Shown piece by piece: positions 18,960 through 26,494 of a DNA stretch of 64,000 nucleotides. Each line of letters begins with the position of its first letter. The stretch's first letter is position 1. The DNA lies in NCBI GenBank assembly GCA_900457075.1, contig UGYN01000002.1, forward strand, positions 5,022,001 to 5,086,000, written 5' to 3'. Under the pieces are notes generated by a model. That model was not told the origin of the DNA, did not search any database, and worked only from the letters and a program-made list of their open reading frames with translations. This DNA is from Serratia quinivorans (lineage in GTDB: Bacteria > Pseudomonadota > Gammaproteobacteria > Enterobacterales > Enterobacteriaceae). The translations under genes and the position numbers were made by a program.

Positions 18960-19349
18960 ATGTGGGAAGCGCTTTTAAGCATGTTCGGCATGGGTGACAC
19001 CGCGGCTGGCGCAGCAAGCGTTGGTGCTCAGGTCATTGCCGGTGACGACCCCGGGCTGCAAGCAGGGTTGAGTGCCAGTGATATTGCAGAACTTGACCGC
19101 CAGGCCGCACCTCCTGTTGCCTCTGACGGGATGGACGATTGGGTTTATGACGCCATCAAACCGTTAATGGGGCCGGTCATGAATGCCGCCTTGCGCCCTG
19201 ATGTGGGCGCCCGCGCGCCCGTTGCGCCATCCGGTCACGGCGTCAATGTGAACACCAACGGGATCATGAAGCCGGTCGACGTACTGGGCAAGGCTGCGAA
19301 CAACAACCCGCTCGACGAGCTCAACAAATGGAGCGCGCTATTCAAATGA
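18960..19349 (+). CDS. Small structural-module protein, unknown
   Basis: A 129-residue acidic protein (MWEALLSMFGMGDTAAGAA at the start). It has an Ala/Gly-rich N-terminus and a Pro/Asn-rich second half. It begins two bases after the previous stop and ends in an ATGA overlap with the next gene, so it is translated as part of the late operon. Probably a minor virion or assembly protein; no family recognised. Confidence 0.5.
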   Translation: MWEALLSMFGMGDTAAGAASVGAQVIAGDDPGLQAGLSASDIAELDRQAAPPVASDGMDDWVYDAIKPLMGPVMNAALRPDVGARAPVAPSGHGVNVNTNGIMKPVDVLGKAANNNPLDELNKWSALFK

Positions 19350-19855
19350 GAAAGGTAACGCAGGAATTCAACACCATGCTGGCCAACTACGAGAAGCTGG
19401 CCGCCCATATTCTGGGGAGCGATGGTAAGGAAGATAAACCGGAGGACGACCCGCTCAAAATCGAGTGGGCCACCCAGGAGGGTTACCGGCCGCACTACAA
19501 CCCGAACAGCGACGAGGTGTCCTGGATACAGCAGCCACAGCCCGTTTACCAGGTGCCAATGACCCTGAAAATGCAGGGCTCGATGAGTCCCGAGGCGCTG
19601 ACCGAGGTTTACCCCATGTTTGCCGTGAAACAGCAGGAGGTTGACCCGTTACTGGTGCAGATTTTCGAGGCGGCACTCAAAGGTGACATCACCCAGCAGC
19701 GCGCCAGGGAGCTGACGTACCAGCTGCTCAGTGATACGTATAAAACAGCCGGCGCAGACCAGAAACCAACCGGCGCCGCCGCAAAATCATCAAGCTATAA
19801 CCAAACCATCAGCAATGCAGCCAAGGGCCAGCGAGTGGCAGGAGTGAGCGAATGA
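19346..19855 (+). CDS. Structural-module protein, unknown (possible internal core protein)
   Basis: A 169-residue protein starting at the ATG in the ATGA overlap (an earlier ATG at 19328 is less likely). It has a helical N-terminus (TQEFNTMLANYEKLAAHIL), a Pro/Gln-rich middle (SWIQQPQPVYQVP) and a Lys/Ser-rich C-terminus. Its stop overlaps the next start by four bases. Role inferred only from position between scaffold and capsid. Confidence 0.48.
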   Translation: MRKVTQEFNTMLANYEKLAAHILGSDGKEDKPEDDPLKIEWATQEGYRPHYNPNSDEVSWIQQPQPVYQVPMTLKMQGSMSPEALTEVYPMFAVKQQEVDPLLVQIFEAALKGDITQQRARELTYQLLSDTYKTAGADQKPTGAAAKSSSYNQTISNAAKGQRVAGVSE

Positions 19856-21151
19856 CAACGCAGTTAGAGCAGCAGCGGCAACTACAGATTGCGCAGGAAC
19901 GCGCGCGGGCAATACAGCCGGTCACAGTCACCCCTAACCAGGGAAGCGTCGTGCCGGCCGTGTATCAACGAAACTATGTCCAGGAAGAGATGGACAAGTA
20001 CCCGCAAATCACCCCACCAACAGAGGAGAACATCAAAAAAAATATGTGGATAGCGTCAGGCATGGTGGGACTGATGGCGGCACTGGCCACCGGTAATGCT
20101 GCTGGTGGCATCGCCGCCGGCATGGTGGCGGCCGTTGGTGTTCACGACCACGGCTTCGACCTGCGCCAGCGCGGGCAGTACATCCGCAGGCTACAGGAGG
20201 ATGGTTACAGCTATCCGGCGATACTGGCGTGGTACAAGACCGGCGACAACAAGGAGCTGGACAAGGAACGCGAGTACATGTTGCAAAAGGATAAGTTCAA
20301 GGAGGAAAAAGACGAGTTCACCCAAACCGAGGAAGACAAGCGTTTGGATCGGGAGCAGCAAGCCAGGCTTGAGCGCGACCGGCTGGATAACCAGATGAAT
20401 ATCGCCAGGATGCACGAGGCCGGCGCTAATGCGAGGGCGGTCATGCAAGCCGACGCAACCAGGGAGGCGCAATCCAAGAGTGGTCTTACCCAGATGAACA
20501 TGCAGCATCGTCAGGCTCTGATGAATGCTGCGAAAATGGACGCTGACCAATTTAAAGCCATGACTAAAAGTCAGGCTGCTGCCGACAAGGCGGTAGCGGA
20601 TGCAAAATTGGGCACTCCGATAGCGCTTCAGCAGATGCTGTTAATGGGGCAATTGATTGACGCGCCTAATGCATCAGTGAAGTTAACTCAACTGCATCAC
20701 ATGTCAGAGGGGGGCCGCCCACGGCCTGGTAGATAAAGCGCTCCAGACCGCTAATAACCTTGCTACAGGTAAACCTGTGACTGATGAACAAATGCAGGAA
20801 TTGCTACAGGTTATCGCTGCTGGACACCAGGCTCAGACAGATACGTATTATAAGCAGGTTGGCAGGCAGGCATCTCGCTACAAAGATGATCTCGACAAGG
20901 CCAAGTATGCGGTCGAACAATTCCCTGCGGACGCAGGCGCTAAGGCGCAACTAAAACTTAAAAGCCAAGATTATGACGACTTTTCTATCGCTGCGGGGCT
21001 TAACCCTCAAGAGTTGGATTATGCGGTGCGCTTGTACAAGGCTTCGCCAAAAGTCATGGAAGAGAATCATGATGCCCAGACGTTTGGGTCTGGCTCTGCT
21101 GTGGGCAGTTCTACAGGTTCTTCGAGTGTCACCTATAAGGAGCCTGAATAA
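19852..21151 (+). CDS. Internal virion protein with coiled coil, interrupted by a frameshift
   Basis: The N-terminal frame (19852-20736) carries a hydrophobic, Gly/Ala-rich segment (MWIASGMVGLMAALATGN, about residues 64-100) and a long charged coiled coil (KDKFKEEKDEFTQTEEDKRL onward). At the G6 run near 20710 the reading continues in the +1 frame to 21151. Removing one G gives an unbroken 432-residue protein through GAAHGLVDKALQTANN and NPQELDYAVRLYKASPKVM. I treat it as one gene with a probable one-base insertion. Membrane-active plus coiled-coil architecture fits an ejection protein. Base composition becomes lower in GC from about 20.6 kb. Confidence 0.6.
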
Positions 21152-23034
21152 TGCCAAATGTCATGTTGCCAAATGGGGTAATGATGAGCGGGGTTCCTGA
21201 AGGGACTTCGTGGGAGAAGGTTGCAAAAAGTGCAGTACAGCAAGGAGTGGCAACGCCTGAAGATTTTAAAGGCTACCCAGATATCTATGCTCAATTAAAA
21301 CCACTGTCAAATACCCCCACGACAGCACCACAACCAAGCAGTGTGGGGATGGATGTACTGCGGGAGCAGGGGCGGCAGAACGCCATCGCCGCATCGAGTC
21401 CTCACGGGCAAAGTATGGCTGATGGCCTGGCTCAACAATCGGAGGCGTTGCGCCAGTCACTGGGGAAAACAGCTCAGGAGCGCTGGGGTAGTGAGTCGCC
21501 GGAGGAGCGCCATCGGGATATTGAAACTGTTACAGGGCTTGCATCGGGTGTGCTTGCGTTAACGGGAATCGGTATTCCTGCAGCAATGGCTATAGGGGCG
21601 GCAGGCACCACAGCAGGGGATTCAGTTGCAACGGGAATTACTACGGGTGGCAAATCGTTTGCACCTGAGCATATCGGAGAGGATGTTTTGTTAGGGGCGG
21701 GTGGTGGCGCTTTGCCGGGTGTTGTGACGGGAAGTAAAGCAGCAGTTAAGGCGCTGACTGAGCGGCTTACGCCTCGCACTGCTGCATATCTTAAAGGGGT
21801 GCTTGAGGGGGGGCTTCCGGCAAAACCGGGTATTGTGTGGCAATCAGCAGACAAGCCACCTGTCACCACGGAACCAGAGATTTTAGACGATGTATTGCCA
21901 GTTAACCCCAAGGCCGAAGAGCAAGTAACTAGCACGGGGCTTGATGAAATTCGTGCCGAACAAGCTTTGCATGACCAAAAAATGCAGCAGCTTTCCGTGC
22001 ACCGATTATCAAGCATTGAGGCATCTAGCTACATGCGGCCAATGTTGGAGCAAAGCGAATCTGGCAAGATTGGCAAGACTCCCGCAGCAGCCTTGCAGAT
22101 GTACCGTGATTTTACAAAGGGGTACAGGCATTCGGCTGTTCCGCATGCTGGCACTGAAGAGGGATTAGATCATTTAGCTAATATGCCCTACTACGAAGCC
22201 AGGATGAGGGCAGATAACCCGGCATTACATCGTATCGTGACGGCAATTGATGCGGGTGAGAAGGTGGACGCTGATGAGTTTCTTAATGCTTTGGCATCTT
22301 ACGATTTGCGGACAAAATTCGACGTGATGGATTATGCCGCCCGCCTTCCGGCATCCTATGCTGATCATCTAATTGGCCTGATGCGCGATGCCCCAGACGT
22401 TGATAGGTGGCTTACAGGTGATGTGCTTGATAATGCGTTAAGCGGCAAGGTGACAACGCTATCGAAAAAAATGGTTGAGGACTATCGCAATGGCATCAGG
22501 GACGTTATGCAAAACGAGGCGGAGGGCTTGCAGGAGGCAATAAGCAAGGAATACGCCGTTGCCCGCGATCGGTTTATGATTGCCACGGATGAGGGGGAGA
22601 AAAACCTCGCGACGGCACTTGACCATAAAATGAAAGCCCTGACAAAAATGAATAAATCAGTCCAGCACTTTGCCGAGACAGGCGAGTGGAAGGGCGGCAT
22701 TGATGCAGATGACGAGGCTATATATCAGGCCATGGCGTTAACGCATGACGAAGCCCGTAACGGACTCCTGGTCATGGAAAAATTTAGGCGGCTGCGCAGC
22801 CTGGGTAATGCTCAGCCTGTGGTGGGGGAGCAGACGGGGTTAGATGCGATGGCGGACAGGACGGCAGATTTAATATCGGGGGTTCTAACGGTTAAAACTG
22901 GCGGCGCTGGTGCGGTTGCGGCCCCGGTTGTCAGAAAAACGGTGAGAGCTGCGGCGCGTAAGGTTCGCCGCAATGTTATTAAGGGCAGGGCGGAGCTTGC
23001 GGCCGCCGCAAAGGAGGCAGCGAAAAATAAATAG
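21151..23034 (+). CDS. Large internal virion protein (DNA ejection)
   Basis: A 627-residue protein; the start overlaps the previous stop (TAATG) and has AAGGAG seven bases upstream. The N-terminus (PNGVMMSGVPEGTSWEKVAK) resembles the short domain often found at the start of large phage ejection proteins. A Gly/Ala-rich hydrophobic segment (LASGVLALTGIGIPAAMAIG, about 130-160) could insert in membranes, and the rest is largely helical with a very basic C-terminus (RAAARKVRRNVIKGRAEL). No transglycosylase motif was found. The gene is richer in AT than its neighbours, suggesting acquisition from another phage. Confidence 0.6.
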   Translation: MPNVMLPNGVMMSGVPEGTSWEKVAKSAVQQGVATPEDFKGYPDIYAQLKPLSNTPTTAPQPSSVGMDVLREQGRQNAIAASSPHGQSMADGLAQQSEALRQSLGKTAQERWGSESPEERHRDIETVTGLASGVLALTGIGIPAAMAIGAAGTTAGDSVATGITTGGKSFAPEHIGEDVLLGAGGGALPGVVTGSKAAVKALTERLTPRTAAYLKGVLEGGLPAKPGIVWQSADKPPVTTEPEILDDVLPVNPKAEEQVTSTGLDEIRAEQALHDQKMQQLSVHRLSSIEASSYMRPMLEQSESGKIGKTPAAALQMYRDFTKGYRHSAVPHAGTEEGLDHLANMPYYEARMRADNPALHRIVTAIDAGEKVDADEFLNALASYDLRTKFDVMDYAARLPASYADHLIGLMRDAPDVDRWLTGDVLDNALSGKVTTLSKKMVEDYRNGIRDVMQNEAEGLQEAISKEYAVARDRFMIATDEGEKNLATALDHKMKALTKMNKSVQHFAETGEWKGGIDADDEAIYQAMALTHDEARNGLLVMEKFRRLRSLGNAQPVVGEQTGLDAMADRTADLISGVLTVKTGGAGAVAAPVVRKTVRAAARKVRRNVIKGRAELAAAAKEAAKNK

Positions 23035-23035
23035 A

Positions 23036-23041
23036 TTGACA
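23036..23041 (+). promoter_or_regulatory. Possible capsid-gene promoter (-35 TTGACA)
   Basis: A perfect TTGACA follows the stop of the internal protein gene, inside the longest gap of the late operon (23,035-23,131). No good -10 hexamer stands at 16-18 bases; AATAAA further on is the best candidate. With the terminator after the capsid gene it could make a separate capsid transcript. Confidence 0.3.
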
Positions 23042-23131
23042 AGTAACATTTACAAATGATCGAATAAACGCGCTGTAAACATCTGATATCAACTCGAGGG
23101 CGGGATTGCCCCATGGGGAGGCCACCATGAC

Positions 23132-24085
23132 ATGGCTGAACTACATTCATACGAACTGATAGGCGTCAAAGAAGAAGTCGCAGATTGGATTTCTAACCTG
23201 GCACCGACCGAATACCCCTTTTCGGCGATGATCGGAAAGGCGAAAACTCACAACGCTATGTTCGAATGGCAGTACGACACCGACGCGCAACCGGACACGG
23301 ATAACGCGCTGATCGAGGGTACTGACTACGGAACGCTGGATGATTCCTTCACGCCCACGTCGATGCTCAAGGGCTACACCCAGATTCTGGCCAAGGTGAT
23401 CAAAGTCAACGGCACCACTGACGCCCAGGCAAACTGGGGGCGTGGTAAGGAATCCAACTACCAAACCAACAAAAAGAGTCGCGAGCTCAAGGCTGACCTT
23501 GAAGCGTCGTTCCTGCGCAACGGTAAAGCGCAACCGGAAGACAAGGCGGCAAAAGTCCCGCGCAAGTTGGGCGGCTATTTGTCCATGGTCTCCTCGACCG
23601 ATGGTGGCGACACTGTCGAAGGGGATCCGCTGACCGGCGCTGTCACGTTCAAGACGGCAGCAGGCGAAACGCCGACGGCTGAAGAGATTTTGGCGGTCAT
23701 GACACAAATGTGGAAGGCCGGGGGCCGCCCTGAAATCCTCATGTGTAACGAAACCATGAGCAGTGTTATCTCCGGCATGCAGGAGAACACATCCGGCTCG
23801 CGCGCTCGTCTCTTTGAAAACACCGAGAAAATCACCCTCGAAGTCAACACCATCACCGACCCGCTGGGGCAGACCGTCAAGGTGGTCTACAACCGCTACA
23901 TGCCGGATGACACCGTGTATATCTTCAACCCGGAAGACTGGCAGGAAATGGTGCTGCGTGCGCCACGTCATGAGCCGTTATCCAAGGTGGGCGACTTTGA
24001 GCGTGTGGCTATCGTGATGGAAGTGGGCCTGCGTCACCGTAACCCATGGGCCAGTGGCGCGGTTGTGGGAAAGCTAGCAGCTTAA
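23132..24085 (+). CDS. Major capsid protein (SU10/DUF5309-like)
   Basis: Main shell subunit, 317 residues. It resembles the SU10/DUF5309 coat family: N-terminal VKEEVADWISNLAPTEYPFSAMIG, a central KKSRELKADLEASFL helix, ILMCNETMSSVISGMQ, and the closing LRHRNPWASGAVVG. GGGGAGG lies nine bases before the ATG at 23132; an ATG at 23127 in another frame gives only ten codons. The zero-frame stop falls where this family normally ends. Just before it, G-GGA-AAG allows a -1 shift into a long extension (next entry). The gene is followed by a terminator at 24487, after the extension. Confidence 0.85.
   Translation: MAELHSYELIGVKEEVADWISNLAPTEYPFSAMIGKAKTHNAMFEWQYDTDAQPDTDNALIEGTDYGTLDDSFTPTSMLKGYTQILAKVIKVNGTTDAQANWGRGKESNYQTNKKSRELKADLEASFLRNGKAQPEDKAAKVPRKLGGYLSMVSSTDGGDTVEGDPLTGAVTFKTAAGETPTAEEILAVMTQMWKAGGRPEILMCNETMSSVISGMQENTSGSRARLFENTEKITLEVNTITDPLGQTVKVVYNRYMPDDTVYIFNPEDWQEMVLRAPRHEPLSKVGDFERVAIVMEVGLRHRNPWASGAVVGKLAA
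24067..24073 (+). promoter_or_regulatory. Slippery heptamer for -1 ribosomal frameshifting in the capsid gene
   Basis: GGGAAAG is phased as G-GGA-AAG in the capsid frame, exactly the X-XXY-YYZ form. It is the same heptamer used by phage lambda to make gpGT from gpG. It stands four codons before the capsid stop. Only a weak 4-bp stem (ACTG/CAGT, 24085/24098) is visible downstream, and no upstream anti-SD stimulator. Confidence 0.7.
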
Positions 24086-24483
24086 CTGACGCCGGAGCAG
24101 TCCAGATAAGCGTAGATAACGAGACGTGGGATACGGCCTTTCCGGCCGGGTTCCTCGTCGCTGGCTCCGAAACAGAGTTCTGGATACGTGTAGACCCTGA
24201 GTCACTTGTCGAACCGGACGACGGTACGTACGAGTATGACTTCAGTGTCAACCAGGCAGCTGGTGGTTTGTCGCTGTACAACGTCGACCACAACCTGGCA
24301 CACGTCACGGGCACCACGCAGGCAGACCAGGCAGGGTTGGAGCTCGATGTCATGTGTAAGGTAACTGACAGCTCCGGCACGTTAGCGCTTTCCGGTTCTG
24401 TTAATGGCACGTGGGGCGAACCTGAAGTGCAACAGGGTGAACCTGAAGAGCAACAGAGCAAAAAATCCAAATCAACCAAATAA
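24073..24483 (+). CDS. C-terminal extension of the capsid protein reached by -1 frameshift (Ig-like decoration domain)
   Basis: The frame one base behind the capsid frame stays open for 136 codons after the slippery site, giving a 450-residue fusion. The added part is beta-rich (ISVDNETWDTAFPAGF, TEFWIRVDPESL, YEYDFSVNQAAGG, VMCKVTDSSGTLALSG), like an immunoglobulin-type head-decoration domain. It ends in an acidic-to-basic tail (EPEEQQSKKSKSTK). There is no ribosome site for a separate start; the only nearby ATG (24046) lies inside the capsid gene without SD. T7 makes gp10B in the same manner. It could instead be a separate protein or a one-base sequencing deletion, but most indels in this window are insertions, which would give the other frame. 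Confidence 0.65.
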   Translation, partial: ASSLTDAGAVQISVDNETWDTAFPAGFLVAGSETEFWIRVDPESLVEPDDGTYEYDFSVNQAAGGLSLYNVDHNLAHVTGTTQADQAGLELDVMCKVTDSSGTLALSGSVNGTWGEPEVQQGEPEEQQSKKSKSTK

Positions 24484-24486
24484 CGC

Positions 24487-24510
24487 AAGCCCCTTAACTG
24501 GGGCTTTTTT
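24487..24510 (+). terminator. Intrinsic terminator after the capsid gene
   Basis: Stem AAGCCCC / GGGGCTT with a 6-base loop is followed by TTTT. It lies just beyond the stop of the frameshift extension. Confidence 0.85.
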
Positions 24511-24524
24511 GTTGGAGACAAGCC

Positions 24525-24776
24525 ATGAAAGCAGCACTGGCAGTCACTGAAATCGCGCAGATTTGTTACGCCGGCGTGTCCGCCCTCCGTGAGGCAACAG
24601 GGGGGGGTAACCAGCCTGAATGGGTCGACCTGGAGCCGGACAAGCAGGGCGTCATTATCGACTACATCACCCAGTTGTTGACCGGCCGCGCCATCCCGGA
24701 CAGCCACGAAGGTGAAGTTATCCGCCGCATTATCGCCGTCGTTCGTGACGATAAGAAGGCGCTCAAGTACGCATAA
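24525..24776 (+). CDS. Hypothetical phage protein
   Basis: An 83-residue, acidic, probably helical protein starting shortly after the capsid terminator (TTGGAGACAAGCC before the ATG). It reads EWVDLEPDKQGVIIDYITQLL and VIRRIIAVVRDDKKALKY. No motif recognised. It lies between capsid and head-tail adaptor genes, so a minor head or assembly role is possible. Confidence 0.5.
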   Translation: MKAALAVTEIAQICYAGVSALREATGGGNQPEWVDLEPDKQGVIIDYITQLLTGRAIPDSHEGEVIRRIIAVVRDDKKALKYA

Positions 24777-24812
24777 CCAAGGCGGCTACGGCCGCCACTT
24801 AGCAGGTGCTAT

Positions 24813-25406
24813 ATGTCAACAACCTACAACAAACTGATCGCCGATATTCGGCTTTATTCCGGCCGCACGGACACGGAAGTGGTGGTGGCCATCCCGCAGT
24901 TTGTCGCTGCCGCCCAGGCAAAGCTGGATAGCGAGCTGCGTATTGCCGAGATGATCGGCACGCAAACCATCAAGGCGTCCACGCTGACCATCACTCCGGC
25001 GGATGTACTGGAGCTGATTAGCGTCATCACCGGGGATTACGAAGCGCACCAGACCACGCTGGCGGAGGTGCTGCGTATGCGCGGGTTTAACATTAACCCA
25101 TCGCATCACGTGTTCGCGATGAACGGTAAGAACATCGAGCTTATCACCCCCACTGACGTAACCATCACCGCCTTCCAGACGCCGCCACGCATCAACAAGG
25201 ACAAACAGACCAACGCCTACACCGACGGCGCAGAGAATGCCCTGCTGTGGCTGGCGCTGTCTTATCTCGGCGTCTTTGCACGTGATGTCGAGATGACGCA
25301 GTCCTGGGCGCAGTTGGCGAGTAACGAGATTGAACGCCTTAACAACAGCTACCAGGCGTACGCCGTCAGTGGCGCCATCCAGGAGCATAACAATGAGTAC
25401 TTCTGA
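24813..25406 (+). CDS. Head-tail adaptor (tail tubular A-like) protein
   Basis: A 197-residue protein of the kind that docks beneath the portal in short-tailed phages. It is mostly helical: YNKLIADIRLYSGRTDTEVV, then VAAAQAKLDSELRIAEMIG, then a beta segment, then AENALLWLALSYLGVFARDVEMTQSW and ASNEIERLNNSYQAYAV. This layout, with a terminal helix pair carrying NNSYQ-like residues, matches podovirus adaptors. It sits directly after the head genes and before tail genes. Its stop overlaps the next gene by 14 bases. Confidence 0.65.
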   Translation: MSTTYNKLIADIRLYSGRTDTEVVVAIPQFVAAAQAKLDSELRIAEMIGTQTIKASTLTITPADVLELISVITGDYEAHQTTLAEVLRMRGFNINPSHHVFAMNGKNIELITPTDVTITAFQTPPRINKDKQTNAYTDGAENALLWLALSYLGVFARDVEMTQSWAQLASNEIERLNNSYQAYAVSGAIQEHNNEYF

Positions 25407-25668
25407 CGAATCACGCCAGCAGTTGAAACTGCTGCGCGTTATTGGCTTTGGTGGGCTGGTCACGGTCATCGCTACGGCCGTGGCCATCGCCCAGTACCAG
25501 GAAAAGAATCAGCTCAATATCGACTACCTGAGGTCGCAGCTGGATGACGTGCAGCTGCAGCTCAGGGAGTTAAACGCCATTGATAATGATCTGCGCGTTA
25601 TCCGCTATCAGACCGAGGATAACACCCGCCGTATCGCAAAGATGGAGGAGAAAACCGATGCCCATTGA
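25393..25668 (+). CDS. Single-pass membrane protein with coiled coil, unknown
   Basis: The ATG at 25393 has AGGAG seven bases upstream and gives 91 residues; a longer frame from 25330 overlaps the adaptor gene and is unlikely. One transmembrane segment (VIGFGGLVTVIATAVAIAQY, about 15-34) is followed by a charged coiled coil (YLRSQLDDVQLQLRELNAI). It might help lysis or virion assembly. It is not a clear holin, since there is only one membrane span, and no family is recognised. Confidence 0.55.
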   Translation: MSTSDESRQQLKLLRVIGFGGLVTVIATAVAIAQYQEKNQLNIDYLRSQLDDVQLQLRELNAIDNDLRVIRYQTEDNTRRIAKMEEKTDAH

Positions 25669-26494
25669 ACAGGCTGTATACGTTAGTGAGCTGGTGGAAG
25701 ACTGGCCGCTTGGCACTGACCCACAATCTGCCGGCGATGACCATTTTCGCCTGGTAAAGAAGGTCATCAAAAACACCCTCCCGAATGCCACCGGCGCTAT
25801 CACCGGCACGCCGGAGAACCTGAACAACCTCACCGACGGCATCACCTGGCGAAAGTCGGACACGGCCGGCGTTCCCAGTTATTACAGCGTCGACAACCCG
25901 GAGGTGATGCGGGAGGATATTGTCCAGGAACGCGCATCCATCGCCGCCCGCACCCCGTCGTTGGACGATGTCAAAAACATCCCGGAACTGCTGCTGACCT
26001 GGCAGGCGCTCCAGAACCTGTTTTACCCGATTGGCTCTCAGTACGTGAACTACACCGACTCCCGCAATCCGTCCGAGATTCTGGGGTTCGGTACCTGGGT
26101 GACGGTGGTAGGGATGGTTGCCGGCGTCGGCAGCGCCACAGACGACGTTGGCTACACCAAAACGCTCGATGCCGGTTACCAGGCTGGCAGCTGGCGTGTC
26201 CGCAATGAGCAGATTGTTCAGGTAAGCCTCGACCTGGACGCTTGGACAGAACTGGCCGGCTCGCATAATCATGAGTACAAACGCTACATGAACGGCGGGG
26301 AGAACGAGCAAAACCATATCTCGATCGATGATGTTCCGTTCGGTTGGAGCACAGACTGGACGTCAACCACGCCAGACCACTCACACGCCGTCACGGGAGC
26401 GGTCATCATCGGCTATGGCCTCCAAGAAGACGCCACAAAACCCGCGTTCTTCAATCCATACTACGGAGCCTATATCTGGAGGCGCACAGAATGA
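25658..26494 (+). CDS. Tail tip / short tail fibre protein
   Basis: A 278-residue receptor-interaction candidate. The start at 25658 follows GGAGGAG. The N-terminal part (DHFRLVKKVIKNTLPNATGA) is of the type found at the start of many prophage tail-fibre proteins. The C-terminal half has IGSQYVNYTDSRNPSEILGFGTW and ends NPYYGAYIWRRTE. Both are signatures of the gp10/gp12-like baseplate and fibre-tip domain, together with the SHNHEY and DHSHAV histidine motifs that bind metal in short tail fibres. It ends in an ATGA overlap with the nozzle gene. Confidence 0.75.
   Translation: MPIEQAVYVSELVEDWPLGTDPQSAGDDHFRLVKKVIKNTLPNATGAITGTPENLNNLTDGITWRKSDTAGVPSYYSVDNPEVMREDIVQERASIAARTPSLDDVKNIPELLLTWQALQNLFYPIGSQYVNYTDSRNPSEILGFGTWVTVVGMVAGVGSATDDVGYTKTLDAGYQAGSWRVRNEQIVQVSLDLDAWTELAGSHNHEYKRYMNGGENEQNHISIDDVPFGWSTDWTSTTPDHSHAVTGAVIIGYGLQEDATKPAFFNPYYGAYIWRRTE

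Noticed and set aside
24046..24085. Independent start (ATG 24046) for the capsid extension
   Set aside because: No Shine-Dalgarno, and the ATG lies inside the capsid gene. The slippery heptamer offers a better explanation.
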